A stretch of 64,000 nt of DNA from Casuarina equisetifolia (Eukaryota > Streptophyta > Magnoliopsida > Fagales > Casuarinaceae): assembly GCA_028551475.1 (NCBI GenBank), contig CM052358.1, forward strand, positions 27,306,853 through 27,370,852, written 5' to 3'. Below, one piece after another: positions 34,815 to 45,905 of this stretch (position 1 is its first letter; each line of letters begins with the position of its first letter). Made by a program: the position numbers and the translations under genes. The notes below the pieces were generated by a model, which did not search any database, was not told the origin of the DNA, and saw nothing but the letters and a program-made list of their open reading frames with translations.

Positions 34815-35231
34815 ATGGCTACAAAATTCATCAACAAACATATACTATTAATGATGGAGTTTCTCATCCTTATACTTACCAAAGTGCATGCGAATAGCCC
34901 TACCCCTTTCTTTTTTGCTCCCACATTATTTCCTTCCTCCTTTGATATGATTCAACAAAATGAAAATGGGAATTACTACCATCATTGCCTTGAAAGTACA
35001 TTGGAAATCTGTAAAGATGAATTAGAGGTGTCAAAAATCGAGGCTTGTATTGCTTATCATATCTTTAATTGCCTCTTTTATAATCCAAAATACAAGAATC
35101 ACACTTTCGATTATCATTGGGTAATTGTGGACAAATGCCTACATCATTGTCTTTGGGAAAAGAAACTTAAAGGTTTAGATATTGCAGGATGTTTCTCAAA
35201 GTGTTATGAAAGGCACATGGAGAAACATTAA
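34815..35231 (+). CDS. Predicted small secreted cysteine-rich protein
   Basis: A single-exon frame of 138 codons from the first in-frame ATG (34815) to TAA (35229-35231). The N-terminus 'MATKFINKHILLMMEFLILI' has a basic start and a hydrophobic core, followed by 'LTKVHA|NS', a plausible signal peptidase site at about residue 28. The mature part has eight cysteines in two CX7C pairs ('CLESTLEIC', 'CIAYHIFNC') and two CX3C pairs ('CLHHC', 'CFSKC'), ending 'YERHMEKH'. This resembles plant thionin-like or other small cysteine-rich secreted families in plan, but I cannot assign one. No stop or frameshift is seen, unlike all the other genes here. A secreted, disulphide-bonded signalling or defence role is inference. 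A chance frame is the alternative. Confidence 0.5.
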   Translation: MATKFINKHILLMMEFLILILTKVHANSPTPFFFAPTLFPSSFDMIQQNENGNYYHHCLESTLEICKDELEVSKIEACIAYHIFNCLFYNPKYKNHTFDYHWVIVDKCLHHCLWEKKLKGLDIAGCFSKCYERHMEKH

Positions 35232-35234
35232 ATG

Positions 35235-35779
35235 CCTACATCCAACGTTAATCAACTCCAAAGTTGGAAAAGGTTCTTAATCTCTTATTAACTATTTCTT
35301 CTAAATAGAAATACACACACTCACAAAAACATTTCACGCACATTCATGTGAACCCATATTTATAAGTTAGGAAGTACTTTTGAACATTTCTATATAGTTT
35401 TAGTATTGCAATAATAATATGATTACTAGTTTGTATTGTCCATCCTAAGATATCTTATTCCTTACTTTCGTTGTTTTATGATTTATATAAATCAAGTTTA
35501 TCTTATTTGACAAATTTGTTTTGGTGGTTTCAGGGTAAGTGACATGGCATCATTCATAAGAAAAGCATATTTAATGAATTATTATTCTGAGTTTTAAAGC
35601 CCTTTTTATTTATGTATGCCTTTAGTTATGAAATAAATTCATGGAAATACTTTGTTATTCCATTATTCATGATCCTAGTGAGCTTAATTAAACACTAAGG
35701 CTTTCCCCTTAACCTTTTTGCTTTTTTCGTTATTTAATTGTTTAAAGGAGTGATCAATTCATATTACTTTTTTGTCCAT
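35235..35779. other. 3' flank of the cysteine-rich gene, unassigned
   Basis: AT-rich with no element recognised. An 'aataaa' at about 35632 could serve polyadenylation but is 400 bases from the stop. Confidence 0.3.
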
Positions 35780-36450
35780 TAAGGTTAAAAGCAAAAAAGA
35801 TGGTCTTTTGAAATGGGGTGGGGGCCACAAAAAGGAAAAATAATTGCATGCAATTATGAGAAGGTTCATGTTAGTTTTGCACTAGAGAAAATCTTGGTTT
35901 TCCTTCTAGTAGACATTATTTGATGTGGCTGTCCCTTAGTTTGAGGTTTATGCTATATTTTGATTAAGATTTATTCATGAAGAAATTACATAATATTTAT
36001 ATCATCAAAAAAGTAAAATTTATTGTATATCATCACCTACAAATGATCTTCATATCTGTATGAAGTGTGTGAGTTATTTCAAAAGGTCAACTTTGGGAAA
36101 AAGTGGTCAAAGTTTGGAAATTTTCCAGACACTTATGGTAAAATCAAACTTCTTTACGTATTGCTCCCATACATAATTGTCTTTGTGATAGATTTGCATC
36201 TAGATTTCACTAAGTGTTGCCAAAAACGATATTAGTGATATTTAGGACTTAGGTTTTCTCACCAAACCTTGAAAGACAAGGTCATTTTTGTTTTTATTAT
36301 TATTAGTATTATTATTATTGCAAAGAAAGCTCTCAAGGATCATTTTTAACAATACCATAAGGACTTTAAAAATGAAAACCTTTACTTCATTTTTTTTTAA
36401 GTAAGCGACTTTAAAGTAAGTTAAAAGGACCAATCATTTATTGCTAATAG
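35780..36450 (+). repeat. Repeat C, copy 1
   Basis: Collinear with 44150-44785: 'ggtcaa', 'tttccag.acact', 'atattgctcc.ata', 'gcaattgtctttt', 'gatttgcatctaga', 'tattgccaaaa' / 'gttgccaaaa', 'gacaaggtc', 'attgcaaagaaagctct.aa' and 'ttaaaaatgaaaa' recur in order. 36295-36320 is an (att)n-rich tract in this copy only. A shorter third piece is at 38320-38500. No coding sense recognised. Confidence 0.7.
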
Positions 36451-37099
36451 ATATTTTGACCATGTCCCCATTCTACACAAATTAGCTAATAGAAAATCTT
36501 CTTTTTTATTGGTCAAATAATAGTTTCATCATGTCCCTTGCCTGGCAGATTATGTAGAGCTATCAAGAGCCCTAAAAACACTCCAATCCTTAAAACTCTA
36601 GTTATCTAATTAAAAAAAAATACAAGTTTCATTGCATAATTTATTCATCTATATTTTTAATTCTTTGATCATAGTTTATATGTGCATTTAAGTATAAATG
36701 GTCTGTAATGTTACACCGAATAACATATGTGAAGCCTCACAATTAATCCATTACTAAATTGGATTGACTTATGGTTGTTATCAATTATAAGGGTAAGATT
36801 ATAATTACTTTTAAGCTCTCTCCATATAAATGATGACTTAATTTCTTGGACCTAAGCACACATGCGGTAGTTTATAACTACAAGAGATTAATCAAAAAAT
36901 TTCTCGTATAAAATTTATAATTACATCTCTCTTAACAATTTATTAAACAATCATAAAGGTCGATAAAGATAGAGTATTACTAAATTTCCTCCAATGCTTA
37001 GGTCTGTTTACAATGTCTTGTGTAAAAGTTGCCCCTGTAGCTTTAATTGACTTAAAAAAGAAAAAAGCCCTTGTACATCCATCAAATACCCGAAACTTC
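36451..37099. other. Unassigned AT-rich sequence
   Basis: Nothing recognised. It separates repeat C copy 1 from repeat D copy 1. Confidence 0.3.
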
Positions 37100-37790
37100 G
37101 TGACGAAGGATTTGAAAAATGGATGGAAAATATAAGGCATCGGTAGCCAAAATCTCATCTTCCTACAACCTAACCCACCGGTATTTGATGCGAAGTGCAA
37201 CAACGCACGACAAAGTCAGCATAGACTGTCCTTCTGGCGTGCTCAGCAAGAAACGTAAAACATGTCCCTGCCATTGTATTGGGAAAATGCATATGGGTCC
37301 GCACAAGCCATTTTGAAAAATTAAAGGCTGGGATGCTTACCAAATTGTTTATTGAGAAATCGGAAGTCTTTACTCAGAAAGGTGGTCTCAATAGATTACA
37401 AGTAAAATTCGAAGTTATTTCCAAGAAACAAGAGACCAAAGGTCACCACTTTAGCCCACTGACGTTAAAAGCCGAGATGGTCGTCGTCTTTTGCATATAC
37501 AATTGCAGGGCAATTGTAGGGAAGCACTCCACGGCTGATCCCTCTATCAAATTCCAATCTGACTGTCACACCAACATCACGCGTCCGTCGGTGCTTCTTT
37601 TTGACTCGCCCCAGTATGGTGGAGTACTGGGTTCCTGACATGTTTACACAGAGCAGTGTTGAACGTGTTCAGTAAGAGAAACGAAAAGAAAACACAGTAG
37701 TAGCAAAAATCTTGATCGGTAAGTTGCCAGGAAAGATTACCGAAATTAAATATAAGTCCTGTTCATAGATGGGTGTTGAAATGTCAAAAG
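37100..37790 (+). repeat. Repeat D, copy 1
   Basis: Two parts recur to the right. 37115-37200 ('aaggcatcg.tagccaaaatctcat.ttcctacaacct') matches 38125-38165, and 37480-37740 ('tgcatatacaattgcagg.caattgta', 'gctccac', 'ccgt.ggtgcttc.ttttgact', 'tggt.gg', 'gggttcct', 'tagcaaaaatctt') matches 38862-39115. The copies are GC-richer than their flanks. They could be duplicated promoter or leader regions of a lost gene family. Confidence 0.65.
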
Positions 37791-38089
37791 CATAGATTAG
37801 AAAGCCAGACAACTTTATCGAATTCCTATCAATCTGTCCTTTGACGACAACTCCATGCGTCTTTCAGTTTTCCTTTATGATCTGCAACCATGTGGTGGTG
37901 GGGCTGAACGTGTTCACGGTGATAAAAGAAAGTAGAAGACATTTTACACTTCGGCCAAAATCTTAGCGACCTTCCTTTACACGTTGCTTAAGGCGGCTGT
38001 CCAGAGCCCGAGGTCTACAATGTCGTCTGATTTAAAGTCGGTCGGAAAAAATCCACTCAATTTCCGTCCCCACCCTTCCTGCAAAATAC

Positions 38090-38500
38090 AGTCCACTGTC
38101 TAATGTGAATAAAAGAAGGAAAATAAAAGGCATCGCTAGCCAAAATCTCATGTTCCTACAACCTTCCCCCTGATATTCAATGAGGTGGCCAAAAGTAAAA
38201 ATAAACGCAACGCAACTATGAGAAGATTTCACATTGGTTTTCCATTGTTTGGAGGTCTACAAGAAACTTTGATTATGAGGTTTCCTGCATAGAAGAGAAA
38301 AGCAGAACTCATTGTTTTCGCATGACCTTCAAATGATCTTGATATTCAATTAATATTCAACGTTCAAAACAACTTTCAAAAATTCAATTACGTGAAAAAG
38401 TGGTCAAGATGAGGAAATTTCCAACACACTTACAATCTATGAAACTTTTGTTGCACTTGTATGCAATTGCCTTTGTAAAACTTTTGTTGCACACAATGAA
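38090..38500 (+). repeat. Partial copies of repeats D and C
   Basis: 38125-38165 matches the first part of D; 38205-38245 ('aactatgagaagatttcacattggttttccatt') matches 35860-35885 and 10840-10870; 38380-38480 ('gtgaaaaagtggtcaagatgaggaaatttcc.acacactta') matches 36100-36135 of C. So C- and D-type sequences alternate along this stretch. Confidence 0.6.
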
Positions 38501-38839
38501 TAAAAACCTAGAACAAATTTTTATCGAACTGAAGGAAAACTTTGCTGTGCATGCCTGGGTTTGAAAATGAAGAATGCATTATATAGTCACAACTTTTTAG
38601 TGCTTGCTTTAACTCTTTTAAATGATATCAATGTTTGTTTGTTATAGAGACCAAAATTCTTCAGCAAGTATATTTTACTATATAGCATGACTCTCAAAGC
38701 CTCTTTATTAATTTTACTTCCCACTATGTTATTCTAAATTTAGAAGACTGATCAATGAAATTTCTAGGTAATATGTGGGAGAACTTCTTTTAGCTTATAT
38801 TGTTTATTCTCCTTTTTTTTTTACCTTTTCCATTGAAGA

Positions 38840-39146
38840 CAAAAGCAAAGACATTTATCTTCTTTTACATATACAATTGCAGGACAATTGTACAGAAGCG
38901 CTCCACGCCTGCAATATTGCTATCACGCCAACTTCAGGCATCCGTTGGTGCTTCCTTTTGACTTTCCTTGCTTATGGTGGGAAAGCTAGGTTCCTATCAT
39001 GTTTAGACTGATTAGTGCTGAACATATTTTGATGGATTGTAGAAGAAAAGAAAAGACAATGCAATAGCAAAAATCTTGGCTTTTCTTCCACTAGGTGTTA
39101 TGGAAGTTGCCGGGAAAGAAATTTAGAAGGTATCAGTTGTTCGCAC
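38840..39146 (+). repeat. Repeat D, copy 2 (interrupted by Copia-1)
   Basis: Relative of 37480-37740, ending 'gttgccgggaaagaa'. Copia-1 landed within this diverged repeat array: its right flank (44023 on) resumes with 'ctccaaaagcataagaaa', like 37783-37800 ('tcaaaagcatagattagaaa'). Confidence 0.65.
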
Positions 39147-39151
39147 CACTC

Positions 39152-39345
39152 TGTTAGAAGGCTCTGCCACGTCAGCCTCCACGTCAACCCTAGCTAACCC
39201 AGATCCACGACTCGACCCGTAGTCATGTTTATGCGTGATCATGAGAAGCTGCGACTGCCGCCATCGTTGCCAGTTTCATTTTCCGTTTGAATCTGTAAAT
39301 TTGTAAAGATCTTGATTCGGTTTTTTATTATGTAAATTTCTATCA
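39152..39345 (+). repeat. Copia-1 5' LTR, internally deleted
   Basis: 194 bp, TG...CA. Matches the first part of the 3' LTR through 'aaagatcttgattcggttttttatt', then jumps to the last bases 'atttctatca'. The missing middle holds the TATA-like 'ttatatatg' of the 3' LTR, so this LTR probably has no core promoter. Confidence 0.9.
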
Positions 39346-39361
39346 TGGTATCATCGGAGCC
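39346..39361 (+). other. Copia-1 primer binding site
   Basis: 'tggtatcatcggagcc' directly follows the 5' LTR. The usual Copia site is TGGTATCAGAGC, complementary to the initiator tRNA-Met; here a 'TCG' interrupts it. Confidence 0.75.
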
Positions 39362-39362
39362 G

Positions 39363-40430
39363 ATGGCTAACGTTGCCACATCGGAAATCCCCTTTCCCGA
39401 TTTAAACCCTACCTTTCCTCTTCCCACAATTCTAGAGACTTCTTTGACACTGACGATGCTCACACCCACCACCTATGAGCATTTTGATGGCACAAACTTC
39501 ATCATCTAGAGAACGCGAATCCTCCCCTTCCTGATTTCCCAAAATTTGCTCCCCATTCTCGACGGTCATGAAACCGCGCCACCCAAATCCCTAATCGGGC
39601 CCGACGGTTCTTGATCTCCCAATCCCGCTCATCAATCATGGTTAATCTGCGATCAAGCGGCTCTGGGATGGATCCTCACCACCTCAACCAACACAGTGGT
39701 GACCCAATTGACAGATATTCGTTCGTCCGCCACCACCTGGGCTCACTTGACGTGCACTTACACTACGCAGTCCAACGCCCATTCTTCTGCTCTCCAGATG
39801 CAACTTCAGACCATCAATTGAGGCTCTTGCACCATCACGAAATTTCTTCATGATGTTAAAGCAATTCTGGATCAACTAGCCACAATTGGAAGTAAAATTT
39901 CCGACAATGAGTAGCTGACTCACATTTTTTGCGGCCTCGGTGATGAATTTGATAGTCTTGCAATGTCGATCTCCATTCAACATTAGACAAACCCCCTCAG
40001 TCGTGACACTGTCCATAGCCTCATCCTCGCCCAAGAAGGCCGCACTAACGGCCATGCTGCGCCCATTTCTCTAGCAGCATTTGTTATGTACCTGGGTCAG
40101 TTCGTGGGTCATGCGAATACTTATTTGGGTCCCTTTGCAAGTCCCGCAACACGTACGCAGGTCTGTTCATGGGTCACACAAACTCGCCTGCGGCCCACAC
40201 TAACTCGGGCCCGTCATTCAGGAGCACGCGAGCTACTCCCAGCCCAACCTGTGCTAGATGGGCTGCTACCTCACCTGCTAGCCCAAAACTAGCCCAATAG
40301 AAACTCCTCTCGGGCCCACAAATCCAACAGGCCCTACTGCCACTTATGTCAAAAACCCGACCACTATGTTTCAAACTACCGTGAAAGATTTAACCCAAAT
40401 TTTAGACCTCCAACCAACTACCAGGCCTAA
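39363..40430 (+). pseudogene. Copia-1 gag
   Basis: Starts ATG at 39363, two bases after the primer site. 'TPTTYEHFDGTNFII' is the UBN2-type gag entry, followed by a TAG at 39507-39509 where Trp is expected. 'FLHDVKAILDQLATIGSKIS' and 'LTHIFCGLGDEFDSLAMSIS' are gag core motifs. A knuckle at 40328-40380 reads C-H-L-C-x4-H-x4-Y: the last Cys is Tyr. Gag packages element RNA; this copy cannot make it. Confidence 0.85.
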
Positions 40431-42035
40431 TCCTCTCCAACGCCCATCTAACCTACCCCACCTACTACCCTCCTCAAATTAATTATACCCAACTTCCCTT
40501 TCCTCTCTCCCACTATGGACCACCCAACCCCCCACCTTCCGCCCTTGATGCCTCCTCTTGGCACCCTAACTCTAAAGCCTCCCATCATGTCACTAACTCC
40601 ACCTCTGCCCTTTCTAGAGTCACTCCTTACACAGGCCCTTAGCAACTCATCGTGAGTAATGGAGTATCTTTACCTATCACTCACACAGGTACCCTTTGCA
40701 CTCCTCATTTTCGTTTAAATCATGTCTTAGTAGTTCCATCCATTACTAAAAATCTTTTATCTATTTCACAATTCACGTTGGAAAATAATTGTTATTTCAT
40801 ATTTTCTACCACTCATTTTTGGGCAATTTCTTGTCTCACAAGCTAGATCATCCTCCATGGCACCCATGATCGTGGACTCTACCACCTCGACTAGTCCGAA
40901 GTCTGTCCTCGTGCATACTTGGCTTCTTGTACCAGTCCTCTCCTACTATGGCATCATCATCTTGGTTATCCGTCCCCACCTATTTTGATTAATCTTTTGA
41001 AGACTACCAACACCTCATATTCTTCCCCATCTTATCCTCCATGTACGGCATGTGCCCTCAGTAAAAGTCACCACCATCCCCACCCCCCCTCCCTCTCTTG
41101 GTCAACCTAACCTTTTCAACTCGTTCACTTTGATGTATGGGGACCATCTCCAGTTCAATCATTTAATAAAAATAAATTTTATGTTTGTTTTATTAATGAT
41201 TTTTTCCGCTTTACTTGGCTTTACACTTTTCAAACTCGCTTTCAATTTTTCACCATTTTTACCACCTTCCACAAATTTATCGAGAACTAACTTTAGTGTC
41301 ATCTTCAAGCCATCCAATGTGATGACGCTCCGGAATTTCTCTCCGTCATGTTTCGTCAATATCTCCAATTTGCAAGGATTCATCAATGTGTCTCCTATCC
41401 CTACTCTCCCTTTTAGAACAGTGTTGCCAAACGTAAACACCGTCACATCATCAAGACCGATCTCACTCTATTGTCTTAAGCTGCTATCCCTCCTCACTTT
41501 TGGGATTATGCATTTGAGACGACTGTTTACCTCATCAACCGTTTTCCTACCCCGGTGCTTTGGAATCTTTCTCCTTGGCAAACCCTCCTTCATCAACCAC
41601 CCGACATTAGCTCTCTTCGTATCTTTGGGTGTGCAGTCTTTTCCTATCTATGCCTCTATGCCCCTCACAAACTTGCTTCCCGCTCTCATGCCTGTGTCTT
41701 CCTCAGCTACCCTGCCGGGTACTGTGGCTATTACTGCTACTACCCTTGTGACCCATCGCACCTATATCACTATTGATGCGATTTTTCATGAAGAAACCTT
41801 TCCCTATCATAATATCCCTCTCCCCCTCCCCCCTCACCAAGCACCCCCTTTTCATATAGTTCCGATCTCTCCCACTCTCTCAACACCCTTTCCACCACCT
41901 GCACCCTTGCCGAGCTCTCCTTTTCCTCCACTTTCCACTTCCTATGAGTCCCCACTAGACTCCACCTCCCTTACCACCCATCCTCCTTCTAATGCCCCAC
42001 TAGCTTCAGTTCCCCACCCCCTACTAAACCTATGA
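40430..42035 (+). pseudogene. Copia-1 protease and integrase
   Basis: The protease site 'HPNSKASHHVT' (about 40561-40593) stands where 'PDSGASHHVT' is normal, so catalytic Asp is Asn and Gly is Lys. 'LWHHHLGYPS' begins the HHCC finger, completed by 'CTACALSKSH'. Integrase core follows with 'FDVWGPSPVQSF', 'CDDAPEF', and 'NSVAKRKHRHI', where the catalytic Glu of 'GVAERKHRH' is Lys. 'SSLRIFGCAVFSYL' marks its C-terminal part. The 327-codon frame 41052-42035 runs mostly out of register with the integrase. Confidence 0.85.
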
Positions 42036-42099
42036 CCCATCTCTAGGATGGCACCATTCCTTGTTGCCACCTCACCAGACATCAAACCTTTGCCCTCTC

Positions 42100-43621
42100 C
42101 ACCACTACCCAAGCCCACCTTAAACCTACCTACTTTTCTCAGGTTGTTTGGGAGCCACACTAGCGCGAGGCTCTGGTTGCTGAGTATACTGCCCTTCTCC
42201 AGAATGGCACATGGGCTCTAGTTCCCCTACGCTCTAGTGTTAAACCCATTGGTTGCAAATGGATCTATAAAGTCAAACTCAAGTCCAATGGCTCCCTAGA
42301 ATGCTATAAAGCCCACCTAGTTGCACAGGGCTTCCATCAAAAGGAAGGCATTGATTTCACTAAGACTTTTAGCCTAGTAGCCAAGCCTGTCATTGTTCAC
42401 ACTGTTCTCACCATTACCTATTCTTGTGGCTAGTCAATTCGATAACTAGATGTATCCAATGCATTCTTACATGGTCATCTCTTGAAAATGGTCTATATGG
42501 AGCAACCCTAGGGTTTCGTTAACTCTGAACGCCCCCAACATGTCTATCGATTGTATCGCTCTCTATATGGCCTCAAGCAAGCCCCCCATGCTTGGTATCA
42601 GCGCTTGAGCACCTTTCTGGTCTCTCTAAGCTTCATTATCTCACAAGCAGACACCTCTCTGTTTACTCTCCACATTCCCTGGTACAGCCTCATTCTCCTT
42701 GTTTATGTGGATGATATTATTTTAACTAGTTCCCCGCAAGCTCCTTTTGATACTTTTCTTCAAGCACTACACCATGAGTTCACCCTCAAGGACTTAAGGC
42801 CAATCCACTATTTCCTTGGCATCGAAGTTCAACCTACCTCTGATGGTCTTCTCCTGTATCAAGCCAAGTTCACCCTCGACATTCTTGCTCGAGCTAAAAT
42901 GATTAACGCTAAGGCCATCTCCATACCTTGTTCCACTGATGAACCTCTATCCATCCACTCCAGCAATCTCCTCCCCGATCCTATCCTCTACCGCAGCATT
43001 GTTGGTGCCCTACAATATCTTACCCTCACTCGCCTAGATATTGCCTACTTCGTCAACACCGCCTGCCAATTCCTTCACAATCCCACCACCACCCATTGGT
43101 AAGCTGTGAAAAGCATTCTTTGCTACTTCACCGCCACTCCCCGACTTGGCCTTTTCTTTACTCGGGGCCTTACCATCTCCCTTCCTACCTTCTCAGATGC
43201 TGGTTGGGCTAGTAATTGTGATGATTGTCGCTCCGTCAGTGGATTATACATCTTTCTTGGTCGCAATCTGATCTCTTGGAGTTCTCGTAAACAGCACACT
43301 GTTGCTCCCTCCAGCACTGAAGTAGAATACAAATCATTAGCTGACACCACAGCCGAAATCATGTGGATTAAGTATCTTCTCAGAGATCTTTGTGCTCTTC
43401 CTCCTCAACCTCCCATGCTCTGGTGTGACAACATGTTGGCACTCTATCTCACTGCCAATCCGATCTTCCATGCTCAAACTAAGCATATTGAGATCGACTT
43501 TCACTTTGCTCGTAAACCTTTAGCTCGTAGTCAACTATTTTTGCAGTTTATCTCCACTATTGACCAATTTGCTGATATTTTCACCAAAGGCCTCTCTTCC
43601 TCTCGCTTTAAGTTTCTTTGA
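42100..43621 (+). pseudogene. Copia-1 reverse transcriptase and RNase H
   Basis: 'IGCKWIYKVKLKSNGSLE', 'YKAHLVAQGFHQKEGIDF', 'LDVSNAFLHGHL' and then an open frame 42551-43102 with 'YRSLYGLKQAPHAWYQRL', 'LLVYVDDIILTSS' (YVDD catalytic site intact) and 'YRSIVGALQYLTLTRLDIA'. A TAA at 43100-43102 separates RNase H (43106-43621): 'PTFSDAGWASN', 'SSTEVEYKSLADTTAE', 'TKHIEIDFHF' and 'QFADIFTKGLSSSRF'. Stops near 42435, 42444 and 42510 break the RT N-terminal half. Confidence 0.9.
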
Positions 43622-43654
43622 TCCAAGCTTATGGTCCAGTCTACCCTTTCAACT

Positions 43655-43664
43655 TGTGGGGGGA
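43655..43664 (+). other. Copia-1 polypurine tract
   Basis: 'gtggggggat' immediately before the 3' LTR, the primer position for plus-strand synthesis. Confidence 0.8.
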
Positions 43665-44022
43665 TGTTAGAAGGCTCTGCCACGTCAGCCCTAGGCCATG
43701 TCAGCCTCCACGTCGACCTCTATGTCAGCCCTAGCTAACCCAAATCCACGACCTGACCCCCAATCACGTTTATGAGTGATCGTGAGAAGCTGCGATTATC
43801 ACTGTCGTCGCCGGTTTCCTTTTCCATTCGAATATGTAAATTTGTAAAGATCTTGATTCGGTTTTTTATTGCATAAATCATTCCTAATTTATCTCTTGTA
43901 AAACGATTATATATGTCTGTGATTAGATCAATGAAATTTATCGGAGAATTTTTACACAAAATCAATCTAGGGTTCTTAATCTTTTCCGACCAATCCTCTC
44001 TCTCTCTCTTCGATTTCTATCA
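43665..44022 (+). repeat. Copia-1 3' LTR
   Basis: 358 bp, TGTTAG...TATCA. Contains a duplicated 'cacgtcagccctag'-type stretch near its start, a TATA-like 'ttatatatg' at 43907-43915 and a (ct)n tract at about 43996-44010. Longer than the 5' LTR, which lost the middle. Confidence 0.92.
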
Positions 44023-44790
44023 CACTCCAAAAGCATAAGAAAATTTCTAAGATGCTACTTTTTCTAATTTAAACACAAGTTTTTTTATAAGACTTAGACA
44101 AATGTGAAAAGTAAGATTTGTTCATACCACTTTTCTATCCCTTAACGTCAAAAGCATAGCTGGTTCTCTTATTTTCATGTGATGGAAGAAAAAAAAAAAT
44201 AAGTTCATTGTAATTATATGGTTCCATTATAGAGTTCAACGTCTATCAATATCATGTCATTGGTAGGAAAAAATCTACATGATGTCGATCCCCACCACTT
44301 AAAAAGAAGAAAATTTAATTTACCTGAAACTTTAAATAGCTTGTGTAAATTATCACAATTTTTAAAAGAGCTTTCCAATAACTATACTTTGTGAGAAAAA
44401 AAAAATGTAGTCAACTAATGCATGAAGTAAATGAAACTATTGTTTGAAGGAACAATAAAAGAAGATCAACTCAAGGAAAAGGGGATCAAGATGAAAACAT
44501 TTCCAGGACACTTCTGGCAAATGAAATAAAACTTTTATTCATATTGCTCCTATATGCAATTGTCTTTTAGATGGATTTGCATCTAGACTTAATAAAAGTA
44601 TTGCCAAAACTTATATTGGTGATACTTAAGACTTTTGTTCTCTTAATCAAACCTAGAAAGACAAGGTCGCCATTTTTTATTGCAAAGAAAGCTCTTAAAG
44701 ATTATTTTATCGAATACTATACTGACTTTAAAAACAAAAACTATTGCATCATACTGTTTGTTAAATAAGGAATTTTAAAATAACTTTCAC
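44023..44790 (+). repeat. Repeat C, copy 2
   Basis: Resumes the array cut by Copia-1 and is collinear with 35780-36450 from about 44150 (see there). An A-rich run is at 44189-44202. The 65-codon frame 44571-44768 is not conserved in copy 1. Confidence 0.68.
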
Positions 44791-45299
44791 AATGGTATTC
44801 TTGAATTAAATAAGTTTACATCAAGTACTTGAAATTATCAAAAAATATTTTCATAGTTTATAACTATCCATTTTGTAGAATGCAAATATTTGTTAAACTT
44901 AACGTTATGTCACAGATGTCTACGTTCCTTAAGGTACTGTGTTGGTGGCTTTTAACTTCTCTTAACCATGCGTCATATTTATATGACCAGGAATGGACAG
45001 GACTCGACATTAACTTAATGCAGGGAATTAAAAGAGGTTTTTAAGTTGTTGACATGCTAACATGTAAAGCCATAAAACTGAACACGAATCCAATGTTTTT
45101 GGACCAAAAAGGACCCTATTTATTTTTCTATCTGCAAATATTGGTTGGCATTTTTGTCAAACCCCACTCTGCTGCACTGCACAGATTATCCATAGTTGTG
45201 GAGAGCATTCTTGGACAACAATAAGAACCATATAGCAACTCCAATTAAGAATTAGATAACCATTCTTTTGTTCACTACCGTGACATTTGAGCTAACATG
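44791..45299. other. Unassigned sequence
   Basis: No gene or repeat recognised. Confidence 0.3.
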
Positions 45300-45660
45300 T
45301 CCAAAGCTATTGCCCACATTGTAAACCACTTGGCCAAGATAGCTGGCTTCTTCATTTCACTTGGCAAGAAGCCATTGTTATCTTGCGGAGTTAGGTATAT
45401 TAGAAGATAGCAACCTATTTATCTTTTTTTATTGATTTATCATGACGCAATCTTGGAGTTAAAAGAACAATCGTTGAAAATATTATAGATGAATGAAAAT
45501 ATAAACAATTATGTTTCCTCTTAAACATGGGCCCTTCCACAATCAAATTAAATTTTAGGATTGCTATACACTCAGGGACCTTTACTAGTGGGAGACAAAC
45601 ATAAGGGGACCAAAGGAGCTTGCCATCTTCATCTAAGGCCAATTGCATGGTAGGGATTCT
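45300..45660 (+). repeat. Repeat R, partial copy 4
   Basis: 'cttggcaagaagccattg' matches the stretch near 9405, and 45535-45600 ('caaattaaattttaggattgctatacactcagg', 'gggagacaaac') matches 'aaataaaatttcgggattgctctacattcaagg...agagacaaac' of copies 1 to 3. It again lies on the 3' side of a C-JID relic. Confidence 0.55.
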
Positions 45661-45905
45661 TTCGTATGAAGGTCATTGTCCCGAAAATGATATAGAAAGG
45701 AGAAAAGAACAGGATTTCTGCCATGCTCATCCAACTTTCATTTTTCTTCTTTCTACTAGAAATGTGTCAAGTACATGAACTTGATATATTATTAGCAGAG
45801 CACATCCATCCCATGCTTATCTAACCACTCCAACCAACTTTTTATTGTTCCAACCGAATTACCTGTTGTCCAACTAAACCACCTTGGGATTCCAAGTGGC
45901 AAATG
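45600..45905 (-). pseudogene. TNL-E, C-JID relic
   Basis: The - strand at 45900-45810 reads 'LGIPRWFSWTTGNSV', the C-JID entry (IP.WF), followed by a decayed stretch with stops in every frame ('FIRKNPYHAIG' near the end). Order and orientation relative to repeat R are as in TNL-A and TNL-D. No LRR was found to its right. Confidence 0.6.

Larger units (their letters stand above)
39152..44022 (+). mobile_element. Copia-1, LTR retrotransposon with both LTRs
   Basis: Bounded by LTRs that start TGTTAG and end TATCA, and flanked by a 5-bp target duplication CACTC (39147-39151 and 44023-44027). Inside are a primer site, gag with zinc knuckle, protease relic, integrase, reverse transcriptase and RNase H, in Copia order. 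About 4.87 kb. Integrase before RT and the motifs 'YVDDIILTSS' and 'GLSSSRFKF' suggest the Ale/Retrofit-like Copia lineage (inference). It is internally broken by stops and frameshifts. Its G+C and codon use are clearly higher than the surroundings. Confidence 0.93.

Noticed and set aside
36296..36320. Possible CRISPR-like or satellite array
   Set aside because: It is a short att microsatellite; no spaced repeats exist in the window.
41052..42035. 327-codon + strand frame
   Set aside because: It overlaps the Copia-1 integrase mostly in another register. Its Pro/Ser/Leu-rich sequence comes from reading C-rich DNA; integrase motifs are in a different frame.
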